DNA from: DTU018 sp029550685 | Lineage (GTDB): Bacteria > Bacillota > Syntrophomonadia > Syntrophomonadales > Syntrophomonadaceae | Assembly (NCBI GenBank): GCA_035412805.1 | Contig: DAONVO010000013.1 | Span: forward strand, 1 to 36,987 | Length of the DNA stretch: 36,987 bases | Direction: 5' to 3' | Part shown: one piece after another, positions 22,549-30,214 of the stretch | Layout: each line of letters begins with the position of its first letter | Numbering within the stretch: the first letter of the stretch is position 1 | Translations under genes and position numbers: made by a program | Notes under the pieces: generated by a model | Database searches by the model: none | Told to the model about the DNA's origin: nothing | What the model saw: only the letters and a program-made list of their open reading frames with translations

Positions 22549-23181
22549 GTGAAAGTAGTTCAAATGGAAGATAGGCATTCTCCTTGGATTCGGATCTTTC
22601 ACTGGGTCAATATGGTAGCCATTATGCTGTTGATATTCACCGGCTTCTATATTCATGCGCCTCAGTCTTTTCGCCTGTTCGGTAATATGGACGGAGCACG
22701 AATGGTCCATTTTGCAATGGCATATGTACTCTGTTTCGGTGTCATTTTGAGAGTATATTATGCGATTGCTGCCAAGGATGCCAAAAATATCGTCTTTAAC
22801 CCCAAAACTGATATTCCTAATCTGCCCAGTATGATGAAATATTACTTATTTATGTCTGACAGTCATCCGTATTATGGCAAGTATAATCCTGGACAGAAGG
22901 CTATGTACACCGGGTGGCTGGTTATGGCTCTGATTCAGATAATTACGGGCTTCATTCTTTACAAACCCCAAGTAGCATTCTGGGCGACCCTGGGTGACTA
23001 TCTGGGGGGAGATATTGCCATCCGCATGGTGCACCTGATCGTAACTTGGCTATTTGTGCTAACTGTTTTAGCCCATGTTTATCTGGATATATCTGAAGGT
23101 GTCCCGGTATTGAAATCAATGTTTACCGGCAAAATACCCCGCGGTTTTCATGGCGAACATAGTGAGGACGAAAGTGCTTGA
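22549..23181 (+). CDS. hyaC: Hydrogenase cytochrome b subunit (HyaC/HupC-like)
   Basis: The 210-residue membrane protein has about four helices carrying heme-ligand histidines: RIFHWVNMVAIMLLIFTGFYIH, GARMVHFAMAYVL and AIRMVHLIVTWLFVLTVLAHVYLDI. This is the di-heme cytochrome b that links group 1 hydrogenases to the menaquinone pool. I chose GTG 22549 because AAAGGGGG lies about 7 bases upstream; the frame extends back to TTG 22528 inside the large-subunit gene. Its presence indicates membrane electron transfer. In a syntroph that could be used for reverse electron transport from quinol to H2, or for H2 oxidation when H2 is high. Confidence 0.9.
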   Translation: MKVVQMEDRHSPWIRIFHWVNMVAIMLLIFTGFYIHAPQSFRLFGNMDGARMVHFAMAYVLCFGVILRVYYAIAAKDAKNIVFNPKTDIPNLPSMMKYYLFMSDSHPYYGKYNPGQKAMYTGWLVMALIQIITGFILYKPQVAFWATLGDYLGGDIAIRMVHLIVTWLFVLTVLAHVYLDISEGVPVLKSMFTGKIPRGFHGEHSEDESA

Positions 23182-23199
23182 TCCCCAGGGGGGTTAGTA

Positions 23200-23661
23200 T
23201 TGAAACCAATTATGGTAATAGGAATTGGGAATTTACTGATGCAGGATGATGGTGTAGGGGTGCATGTAATAAACTATCTGAGCGAGCGGGGCGTCCCGGA
23301 ACATGTCGAACTGATAGATGGCGGCACCCACAGCTATGATCTGCTGGAGTATTTTTCCGCTGATGCATCATTTATTGTTGTGGATGCCATGCATGCCGGT
23401 GGTAAACCGGGAGCGATCTATCGAGCTCCCTTGAATGAATTGGGCCTAAAACCACAAGACCAGATAATGTCGCTGCACGAGCTTCATTTTATTGAAGCAG
23501 TACAGATGGCTAATTTACTGGGGTATAACCCTGATATACTGGTTTACGGTATTGAACCTGATTCGGTAAAGTTATGCTTGGAGCTAAGTCCACCGGTAGC
23601 TGCGGCTGTACCACGAGTGGCGGAGTTGATTCTGGAGGATATAAAGAACGGGCTAGCTTAA
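23200..23661 (+). CDS. hyaD: Hydrogenase maturation protease (HyaD/HybD family)
   Basis: The 153-residue endopeptidase removes the C-terminal extension of the large subunit after nickel insertion. The opening MVIGIGNLLMQDDGVGVHV is diagnostic. Its Asp17 aligns with the nickel-sensing Glu16 of HybD, VVDAMH supplies the second acidic residue, and the HELH region the His. The start is TTG 23200 with AGGGGGG about 6 bases upstream. It lies 18 bases after the cytochrome b gene and 57 before hypA, in the same operon. Confidence 0.93.
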   Translation: MKPIMVIGIGNLLMQDDGVGVHVINYLSERGVPEHVELIDGGTHSYDLLEYFSADASFIVVDAMHAGGKPGAIYRAPLNELGLKPQDQIMSLHELHFIEAVQMANLLGYNPDILVYGIEPDSVKLCLELSPPVAAAVPRVAELILEDIKNGLA

Positions 23662-23718
23662 TCAGCTGGGGAAATTGAAAGTAACGTAATTTCATACTAA
23701 GGAGTTCAGGAAGAGTTC

Positions 23719-24063
23719 ATGCATGAACTGACTTTGATGCAGAGTGTTTTGCAAACTGTGGAGCTAGATGCTGCACAGCACCATATTGAGCGGATAAACA
23801 AAGTCAAGCTGGTAATCGGTCAGCTAACCATGGCTCTTCCTGATAGTCTTGTTTTTGCTTTTGATGCGCTCAAGACAGGAACCATTTTCGCAAATGCCAG
23901 TTTAGTTATTGAAGAACGACCAGCCCTATGTCAGTGCCAGAGTTGCCAGCAGGAATATAAGCTGGATGATTTTTTTCAGTTTATTTGCCCCAGCTGTGGC
24001 AGTTCTGATGTTAAGATCGAGGGCGGCAAGGAATTGTATATCGACTACTACGAGGGAGAATAG
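23719..24063 (+). CDS. hypA: HypA, nickel insertion zinc protein
   Basis: The 114-residue protein starts MHELTLMQSV. His2 with the N-terminal amine is the nickel site. The zinc site is CQSC...CPSC at about residues 73-97 (CxxC-x-CxxC). HypA delivers nickel to the hydrogenase large subunit together with HypB. The start is clear, since AAGGAGTTCAGGAAGAG precedes it. hypB starts 3 bases after its stop. Confidence 0.95.
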   Translation: MHELTLMQSVLQTVELDAAQHHIERINKVKLVIGQLTMALPDSLVFAFDALKTGTIFANASLVIEERPALCQCQSCQQEYKLDDFFQFICPSCGSSDVKIEGGKELYIDYYEGE

Positions 24064-24066
24064 TTC

Positions 24067-24741
24067 ATGAGGGTCAAGCTGGAAACCCGCCTTCTCGGTG
24101 CCAATGAACTCATTGCCCATAACAACCGGACAACATTCAGCAGCCAAGGCATACTGGTCATTAATCTTATGAGCTCACCGGGCTCTGGTAAGACTACCAT
24201 CCTGGAAAAAACCATTTTAAGATTAGCTGACAAGATTAAAATGGTAGTCATTGAAGGCGATCTTTACACTGATCAGGATGCCCAGCGCATTGAGCAGCAG
24301 GGCGTTAAGGTAGTGCAAATAAATACTGAGGGGACCTGTCACCTGGATGCGGGTATGGTAAACCACGCTTACCAGGAATTGTTATCAGAAAAGCCAGATT
24401 TATTATTTATTGAAAATGTAGGTAATCTAGTATGCCCAGCTGAATTTGATTTGGGCGAAGATTTGCGGGTAGTGGTTATCAGTGTTCCGGAAGGTAATGA
24501 CAAGATAACCAAATACCCTTTGGTTTTTCAACGGGCTGATGCGGTACTGGTAAATAAAATCGATTTACTTCCCTTTACCGATTTCGATGTGACCAAAGTT
24601 CAAAAGGATATAGGCCTTATCAATCCCAAAACTAAAATCTTTTTAGTTTCCGCTAGAAACGGGGACGGCCTGGAAGAGTGGATTGCTTGGCTATTGGAGC
24701 AAATTCAAGCTAAGAAAACAACTAACCGAAATTTAGAATAA
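24067..24741 (+). CDS. hypB: HypB, GTPase for nickel insertion, without His-rich region
   Basis: The 224-residue GTPase has a P-loop NLMSSPGSGKTT (about residues 35-46), the VVIEGDLYTDQDAQRI region, IENVGNLVCPAEFDLGE (metal-linked dimer site) and NKIDLLPF (guanine specificity). The N-terminal CxxCGC-type and polyhistidine nickel-storage stretches of some HypB proteins are absent. That fits a separate nickel store such as the His-rich CooT fusion at 15305. It is three bases downstream of hypA. Confidence 0.95.
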   Translation: MRVKLETRLLGANELIAHNNRTTFSSQGILVINLMSSPGSGKTTILEKTILRLADKIKMVVIEGDLYTDQDAQRIEQQGVKVVQINTEGTCHLDAGMVNHAYQELLSEKPDLLFIENVGNLVCPAEFDLGEDLRVVVISVPEGNDKITKYPLVFQRADAVLVNKIDLLPFTDFDVTKVQKDIGLINPKTKIFLVSARNGDGLEEWIAWLLEQIQAKKTTNRNLE

Positions 24742-24777
24742 CTATCCTTTCACATCAGCTAGAAGGCAGGGAAAAAA

Positions 24778-27057
24778 ATGCACAAGCGGCAGGCCGCTCG
24801 GATTCGAGTTAATGGAATTGTACAGGGGGTTGGGTTTCGCCCTTATATATATCGTCTCGCCGCTCAGGAACATATTACTGGCTGGGTACAGAATTCCTCC
24901 AAGGGTGTGGTCATTGAGGCCGAAGGCCGACCTGAGTCCATTGAGTCTTTTATCCATAAGATAAAGCAGCAGCCGCCTCCTTTAGCGGTAATTCGTGAGA
25001 TTAGTACGGAAACCATACCTGAGGTTGGTTATAGTGAATTCGTAATTCGTCAAAGTGCCCGGGAGCAGGAACAGTTGGTGATGATATCTCCAGATGTGGC
25101 TATCTGCGATGACTGTCGCCGTGAATTATTCGATGAAGAAGACCGCCGGTATAAATATCCCTTTATAAACTGCACCAACTGTGGCCCCCGTTATACAATA
25201 ATACGTGATGTACCCTATGATAGGCATCTCACTTCTATGGCTTCCTTTCCCATGTGCCCATCCTGTCAGGCTGAATATGATGATCCTAGAAATAGGCGCT
25301 TCCATGCTCAGCCTAATGCCTGTCCGGATTGCGGACCCCAAGTGCAGCTGCTGGACTGCCGAGGGCAAAAAGTGAATTATGATATTCATCAATTGCTTAT
25401 GGAAGGTAAAATCATAGCCATTAAAGGTCTGGGGGCCTTCCATTTGGCGGTTGATGCTACCAATGCTCAGGCCGTTGCTGAGTTAAGACGTCGCAAGAGA
25501 AGGGATACCAAGCCTTTTGCGGTTATGGTAAAGGACTTGGCTACTGCTCATGAATATTGCTTCGTAGATGAATATGAGGAAGCCTGGCTGCAATCACCGG
25601 CAGCTCCCATTGTAGTGCTGCACAGCAAATATAATGAGCAACTGGCCAGCTCCGTGATTCATCCAGGTCTGAACACTTTGGGAATAATGCTTCCCTATAC
25701 GCCCCTGCATACGCTGCTATTTAATGACCAGATTAAGGTATTGGTTATGACCAGTGCCAATATTAGTGATGAACCTCTCATCACTGATAATCAAGTAGCT
25801 TTGGAAGAATTAAAGGATATCGCTGACTACTTTTGGGTACATAACAGGGAAATCGTGAATCCCTGTGATGATTCGGTTATGTCGGTCTTTCCCCAGGGAA
25901 GTCCTCATCATATTCGCCGTGCTCGAGGTTTTGTACCCCGGGGCATACCCATACCTGTCAACACGGACCCGGTACTGGCTGTGGGAGGGGATTTGAAAAA
26001 TACTTTTTGTCTTACCCGGCGAGGAGAAGCCTATTTAAGTCAGCCTTGGGGAGATATGACCCATTTCGGTAACTACCAGCGATTTCAGGTAGGTTTGGAA
26101 AGGTTTAAACGCATGCTGGATGTGGAGCCAGTAACCATAGCATTGGACATGCACCCCGACTATCAGGTAAGCCGGTGGGCAAGACAGCAGACCCAATATA
26201 AGCAGGTAGAAATCCAGCATCATCATGCCCACCTGGCCGCAGCCATGGCAGAAAACGAGCTGCGCCAGGAGGTTTTGGGGTTGATTTGTGATGGGGCTGG
26301 TTGGGGTACGGATAAGGCTATCTGGGGTGGAGAAATACTGCGCGGTGATTATCACCAGTTTCAGCGTTTGGCACATTTAAATTATATACCCTTTCCCGGT
26401 GGTGACCAGAATAGCCGTAAACCGGTGCGTATGGCTCTGATCTACTTGTATTCCGTTATGGGAGAAAAAGGCTGGCAATTAGCCCAGAAATATTTGACCG
26501 GTCTGCCCCAGGATGAACAGGAAATTATCATTCAGCAAATTAACCACAGCCGCAATTGGTTGTTTACTTCGTCCTGCGGCCGCTTATTCGATGCAGTAAG
26601 CGCGGCATTGGGGATTTGTTCATGGAACAGCTATGAAGCTCAGGCAGCCATGCAGCTGGAGGCTTTGGGTAAGCCAGGGGTTAGTGAGGTCTATCCCTAT
26701 AGCATCAGCTGTAACAATGGGGTATATAACATGGATACCGGCCCCATGTGGACGAAACTGATGCGGGATAGGTATACCGATAATGTTCCCTTGCCCATAA
26801 TTTCCGGGAAGTTTCATCAGACTCTGGTGGCCTTATTTACGGAAGCCTTAATAAAGGTGCGGGGAGATACCGGGCTAAATCAGGTGGTTCTAAGCGGAGG
26901 AGTTTTTCATAACCGGCTGTTGCTAAGTGGAATTATATCTGCCTTGCAGAACCAGGGGTTTGAAGTATTTTACCATCAACAGGTTCCTGCGGGTGATGGC
27001 GGGATATCCCTTGGCCAGGCCGCGATAGCAAGCGAGGTGACAGGAAAATGTGCTTAG
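24778..27057 (+). CDS. hypF: HypF, carbamoyltransferase for CN ligand synthesis
   Basis: The 759-residue protein has all expected domains: N-terminal acylphosphatase (IVQGVGFRPYIYRLA, about residues 14-28); two zinc fingers (CDDC...CTNC and CPSC...CPDC, about 107-180); a YrdC/Sua5 domain (about 195-385); and a Kae1-like C-terminal domain with HHHAHLAA, CDGAGWG and LSGGVFHNRLL. HypF transfers carbamoyl phosphate via an adenylate to HypE, giving the cyanide ligands of the NiFe site. Length is normal. The 3' end overlaps hypC by 10 bases. Confidence 0.95.
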   Translation: MHKRQAARIRVNGIVQGVGFRPYIYRLAAQEHITGWVQNSSKGVVIEAEGRPESIESFIHKIKQQPPPLAVIREISTETIPEVGYSEFVIRQSAREQEQLVMISPDVAICDDCRRELFDEEDRRYKYPFINCTNCGPRYTIIRDVPYDRHLTSMASFPMCPSCQAEYDDPRNRRFHAQPNACPDCGPQVQLLDCRGQKVNYDIHQLLMEGKIIAIKGLGAFHLAVDATNAQAVAELRRRKRRDTKPFAVMVKDLATAHEYCFVDEYEEAWLQSPAAPIVVLHSKYNEQLASSVIHPGLNTLGIMLPYTPLHTLLFNDQIKVLVMTSANISDEPLITDNQVALEELKDIADYFWVHNREIVNPCDDSVMSVFPQGSPHHIRRARGFVPRGIPIPVNTDPVLAVGGDLKNTFCLTRRGEAYLSQPWGDMTHFGNYQRFQVGLERFKRMLDVEPVTIALDMHPDYQVSRWARQQTQYKQVEIQHHHAHLAAAMAENELRQEVLGLICDGAGWGTDKAIWGGEILRGDYHQFQRLAHLNYIPFPGGDQNSRKPVRMALIYLYSVMGEKGWQLAQKYLTGLPQDEQEIIIQQINHSRNWLFTSSCGRLFDAVSAALGICSWNSYEAQAAMQLEALGKPGVSEVYPYSISCNNGVYNMDTGPMWTKLMRDRYTDNVPLPIISGKFHQTLVALFTEALIKVRGDTGLNQVVLSGGVFHNRLLLSGIISALQNQGFEVFYHQQVPAGDGGISLGQAAIASEVTGKCA

Positions 27058-27278
27058 GTGTGCCTGCACAGATAGTGGAAATACAGTCTGATTGGGGAGC
27101 GATAGCTGATGTTGACGGTAACCAGGTACCCATCAGTGTGGCCTTGCTGCCCGATGTCAAGGTAGGAGATTACGTATTGATTCATGCTGGTTTTGCCATG
27201 GAACTTATCGATGGACAAATAGCCAGGGAAACCAGACAATTGCTGGAGGAACTTAAGGAGTTAAGAAGCGATGGATAG
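27048..27278 (+). CDS. hypC: HypC, hydrogenase maturation chaperone
   Basis: The 76-residue protein starts MCLGVPAQIVEI. The exposed Cys2 binds the Fe(CN)2CO unit. HypC forms a complex with HypD and carries the iron centre to the large subunit. It overlaps hypF by 10 bases and hypD by 8 bases, giving tight translational coupling. Confidence 0.95.
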   Translation: MCLGVPAQIVEIQSDWGAIADVDGNQVPISVALLPDVKVGDYVLIHAGFAMELIDGQIARETRQLLEELKELRSDG

Positions 27279-28344
27279 TATTCTGGAGCAACTGGTTGAA
27301 CTAATCAAGGCCGAAACTATAAAGTGCAACATTATGGAAGTATGCGGGACTCATACCATGGCTATTGCCAAAAGCGGAATCCGCGGGATTTTGCCTCCCA
27401 ATATCCGCCTTTTGTCTGGCCCAGGATGTCCAGTCTGTGTAACCTCTCAAGGGGATCTGGATGCCATTATCAGTCTGTCCGAACAGACGGACATTACTCT
27501 GGTTACTTTTGGGGATATGCTGAGGGTACCGGGTAGTCATGGCAGCCTGCAGGAAGCCCGCAGCCGGGGAGCAGATGTGAAAGTGGTCTACTCACCTCTG
27601 GAGACTCTGGAAATCGCCCGCCAAAGACCGGACCGGCAGGTTATTTTCCTGGGTATAGGCTTTGAAACTACTGCTCCAGCTGTAGCTGTGACGGTGCAGC
27701 GAGCCCATCAACTAGGGCTAAAAAACCTATCAGTTTATTCACTGCATAAATTGGTTCCACCGGCTTTGCAGGCTATCTTTGCTGATCCGGAACTGCAAGT
27801 GGATGGCTTAATATGTCCTGGACATGTTACAGTGGTCATCGGTATGGAACCCTATGAAAACTTAGCCGCTCATTATCATAAACCCATGGTGGTGACCGGT
27901 TTTGAAGCGGAAGATATTCTGGAAGGAATCGGGATGCTGATACGCCAACTGAAAACAGGTACTGCCAAAGCAGAATTGCAATACAAGCGGGTGGTTCGTG
28001 CCCAAGGCAATCTTGCTGCCCGGCAGGTATTGGAACAGGTATTTACACCGGTAGATGCTGCCTGGCGTGGATTAGGGATTATTCCTGACAGCGGACTTGA
28101 TTTAAAACCCCAATATGCAAGCTATAACGCACGGGAAAGATTCCATATCGAGCCCGGCAATATAGACGAGATACCGGGATGTTCATGTGGAGCAATTTTA
28201 AGCGGTAAGTTGGAACCGGAACAATGTCCTTTATTTGGGAAAGTATGTACTCCCACTGAACCTGTGGGACCGTGTATGGTCTCGCAAGAGGGGGCTTGTG
28301 CGGCGTTTTATAGGTATCAACCACTAAGGAGAGCACAATTATGA
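27271..28344 (+). CDS. hypD: HypD, Fe-S scaffold for the Fe(CN)2CO unit
   Basis: The 357-residue protein has the family motifs EVCGTHTMAIAKSG (about residues 23-36), SGPGCPVCVT (about 49-58), GFETTAPAVA, CPGHVTVVIG and the C-terminal Cys cluster CSCGAILSG...CPLFGKVCTP that holds a [4Fe-4S] cluster. It is where cyanide and CO are placed on iron. It overlaps hypC by 8 and hypE by 4 bases. Confidence 0.95.
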   Translation: MDSILEQLVELIKAETIKCNIMEVCGTHTMAIAKSGIRGILPPNIRLLSGPGCPVCVTSQGDLDAIISLSEQTDITLVTFGDMLRVPGSHGSLQEARSRGADVKVVYSPLETLEIARQRPDRQVIFLGIGFETTAPAVAVTVQRAHQLGLKNLSVYSLHKLVPPALQAIFADPELQVDGLICPGHVTVVIGMEPYENLAAHYHKPMVVTGFEAEDILEGIGMLIRQLKTGTAKAELQYKRVVRAQGNLAARQVLEQVFTPVDAAWRGLGIIPDSGLDLKPQYASYNARERFHIEPGNIDEIPGCSCGAILSGKLEPEQCPLFGKVCTPTEPVGPCMVSQEGACAAFYRYQPLRRAQL

Positions 28345-29354
28345 AACTATCGCATATCATAATGGCTCACGGCAGCGGCGGGCTGTTGAGCCAGCGCTTA
28401 ATTGAAGAATACTTTGTCCGAGCCTTTGCTGAGCATCAGGTGCCCTGGGAATTAAATGACGGAACAGTATTGGATCTGCCTCCGGGAAAAGCAGTGATGA
28501 GTACGGATAGCTTTGTAATTTCCCCGCTGTTTTTTCCGGGTGGAGATATTGGCAAATTAGCCGTCAGTGGCACCGTTAATGACCTGGTCGCCTGTGGCGC
28601 CCAACCCTTATACCTGTCCACCGCTTTTATTTTGGAGGAAGGATTTTCCCTGGACAGCTTACGGGAAATTGTAAAATCTATGGCTCATACTGCCCAACAG
28701 GCAGGAGTAAAGCTAGTCACTGGCGATACCAAGGTTGTAGAAAGAGGCAGTGCCGACCAGGTGTTTATCAATACTACCGGCATCGGCGTAATTCCACCGG
28801 GAATAGACTATCGACCCGGGCGCATCAAGCCGGGAGATCGCATTCTTGTAAGTGGAACCATAGGAGATCATGGTTTGACTATTTTGGCGCAGCGGGAAGG
28901 ACTTCGTTTCAGCACCCCGGTGGTAAGTGATTGTGCGCCATTGCATGAAATCGGACAGGCCTTGCAGCCTTTTGGTGAACAGGTCCATTGTATGCGTGAT
29001 CCTACCCGGGGCGGTCTGGCCACGGTATTAAATGAATTAGCGGCACAAGCTGGTCTGGGTATGTATATAGATGAAGAAAAAATTCCGGTTTTAAATGCAG
29101 TCCGTGGGGCTTGTGAAATGCTGGGCATGGATCCTTTGTATATGGCCAATGAAGGCAAAATGGTGATCGCCTGTGCGCCCCAGGTAAGCCAACAAGTATT
29201 GGCAGCTCTGCACAAGGTTCCCGTTGGCCAAAATGCTGCTGATATTGGTGAAGTGGTCGGTCAACCCCAGGGCATGGTGTTGATAAAAACTGTTCTGGGT
29301 TCCGAACGCATTTTGGCCGCTTTGGAAGGAGAGCATGTGCCGCGTATATGCTAA
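28341..29354 (+). CDS. hypE: HypE, thiocyanate-forming dehydratase
   Basis: The 337-residue AIR-synthase-fold protein begins with an AHGSGG motif (LSHIIMAHGSGGLLSQRLIEE) and ends in PRIC, whose terminal Cys receives the carbamoyl group and becomes the thiocyanate that donates CN to HypD. It contains STDSFVISPLFFPGGDIGKLA and DPTRGGLATVLNELA. It is the last gene of the hydrogenase operon. No strong terminator follows directly. Confidence 0.95.
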   Translation: MKLSHIIMAHGSGGLLSQRLIEEYFVRAFAEHQVPWELNDGTVLDLPPGKAVMSTDSFVISPLFFPGGDIGKLAVSGTVNDLVACGAQPLYLSTAFILEEGFSLDSLREIVKSMAHTAQQAGVKLVTGDTKVVERGSADQVFINTTGIGVIPPGIDYRPGRIKPGDRILVSGTIGDHGLTILAQREGLRFSTPVVSDCAPLHEIGQALQPFGEQVHCMRDPTRGGLATVLNELAAQAGLGMYIDEEKIPVLNAVRGACEMLGMDPLYMANEGKMVIACAPQVSQQVLAALHKVPVGQNAADIGEVVGQPQGMVLIKTVLGSERILAALEGEHVPRIC

Positions 29355-29377
29355 AGGCTGGTTAGTGGGTTAAATAT

Positions 29378-29470
29378 ATCTAACGCCTTGCATCACCGTT
29401 GAGCTATTCCCGTGCAGGTAATCAGGGGGGCGTAAAGCAAGGACCCCAGTAAGAGATTTGCTGCTTTGGG
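29378..29470 (+). other. Possible folded RNA after hypE, unidentified
   Basis: Within the first 120 bases after hypE, ACGCC can pair with a later GGCGT, and CCTTGC with GCAAGG. A GGGGGG run faces CCCC further on. These pairings partly exclude each other, as in switching RNAs, but no known motif was recognised. The remaining 29470-29640 is AT-rich with no gene. Confidence 0.25.
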
Positions 29471-29665
29471 CTTACATAAAAACCTTCAATCATATTGTTG
29501 TTTTTCATTAAATTTCTCACGTTGAATTATATAAATTAATAATAACTATGAAATGTGTTTATTTTTGTTGAAAAACAAATCTGCCCCAAAAAAGAAGATA
29601 ATGTCCAAAAACAACAGAAAAACTGGTGCTGATTGTGAATGTTATCCCGGTCAGGAGTCGGTAAG

Positions 29666-29708
29666 TTTGCTTTATGAAAGCCATAAAGGTTATAAATATA
29701 GAAACATC
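29666..29708 (+). promoter_or_regulatory. Promoter-like block shared with 19651-19693
   Basis: TTTGCTTT, 18 bases after which comes TATAAAT, then TAGAAACATC. The alignment with 19651-19693 is gap-free with 34 of 43 bases equal. TATAAAT is a plausible sigma-A -10. The predicted start of transcription is near 29703. Confidence 0.55.
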
Positions 29709-29906
29709 GCTAATTATGGATAGCCAGTAAAAGATATATTGCAATACATGTATCGACCAGTAATTGTTGCCAGATTATCTTCAAACAAACCAATTTCAGG
29801 AAATATGCACGGTAAATGCTCAGTGGCGGTACAGTAGAAAACGTTTCCCAAAGGATTCGTTTCAATATCTGTAGGTAGGCTCGGCATGTCGTGCCGTGCT
29901 TTTTTT
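29703..29906 (+). ncRNA. Conserved structured RNA element, copy B (upstream of the formate dehydrogenase operon)
   Basis: This is the second copy of the element at 19688-19879. It contains ACCAGTAATTGTTGCCA (29756-29772), hairpin GCA-N7-TGC (29807-29819), AGTGGCGGTACA (29822-29833), an AAACG...CGTTT imperfect hairpin (about 29839-29862) and a terminator (29879-29906). TGTTGCCA (29765-29772) pairs with TGGCGGTA (29824-29831) as in copy A. The hairpin-to-helix spacing of four bases is the same in both, and the A-to-G change in the small hairpin keeps pairing. Intervening sequence differs in both letters and length, as expected for RNA rather than protein conservation. It lies about 95 bases before the Moco riboswitch. 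Function unknown. Confidence 0.65.
29879..29906 (+). terminator. Terminator of RNA element copy B
   Basis: GC-t-CGGCA, loop TGTCG, TGCCG-t-GC, then seven T residues (29900-29906). The loop, T.T mismatch and GC clamp match copy A, with stem substitutions that keep pairing. Confidence 0.88.
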
Positions 29907-30000
29907 CATGTCGTGAATAGTCGCAGATTATCAAAAAATCGAGGTCTCAATCGGTTTAAGAACCGGTACTGTATCTCCGCTAAATACTAATAATTGAATA

Positions 30001-30103
30001 GCTCCGAGTCACATCAACCTAAAGCTGTAGACTGAAGACCAGGGTTATGTGACCGTCAGGGTATATCCGGAAACGGGTATGCCTCCCGTATTTGGAAAGG
30101 AGC
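30001..30103 (+). ncRNA. Molybdenum/tungsten cofactor (Moco/Tuco) riboswitch
   Basis: Outer stem GCTCC (30001-30005) pairs with GGAGC (30099-30103). GTCACAT-c-AACC (30008-30019) pairs with GGTTATGTGAC (30043-30053). ATATCCG-GAAA-CGGGTAT (30063-30080) is a 7-bp hairpin with a GNRA loop. It is followed directly by GCCTCC, seven bases and GGAAAGG (30081-30100). From memory, the Escherichia coli moaA Moco leader has the same order: hairpin, GCCUCC, CGUAUCU, GGAAAGG, closing stem. The match over this 20-base core is nearly exact. The 5' CTCCGAGTCA also resembles the E. coli strand. Placement before a Mo/W-dependent formate dehydrogenase fits. It probably controls the terminator at 30154. Confidence 0.82.
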
Positions 30104-30153
30104 CTATCACTATCCAGGGGATGCAAATTCCGGTGAGTGAAATGATCTATGGG

Positions 30154-30180
30154 GACTCCTGTCTAGACAGGAGTCTTTTT
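30154..30180 (+). terminator. Riboswitch expression-platform terminator
   Basis: A perfect 22-base palindrome (GACTCCTGTC-TA-GACAGGAGTC, 30154-30175) is followed by TTTTT, 26 bases before the first possible fdhA start. This is a strong intrinsic terminator. GAGTC at 30006-30010 in the aptamer is complementary to GACTC at 30154-30158, so an antiterminator pairing is possible. Confidence 0.85.
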
Positions 30181-30214
30181 ATAGATATAGCGAGTCTGGG
30201 AAGGAGTGGTGAAT

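Noticed and set aside
29710..29934. Minus-strand open frame across RNA element B
   Set aside because: No similarity to the antisense frame of copy A; explained as a shadow of the RNA element.
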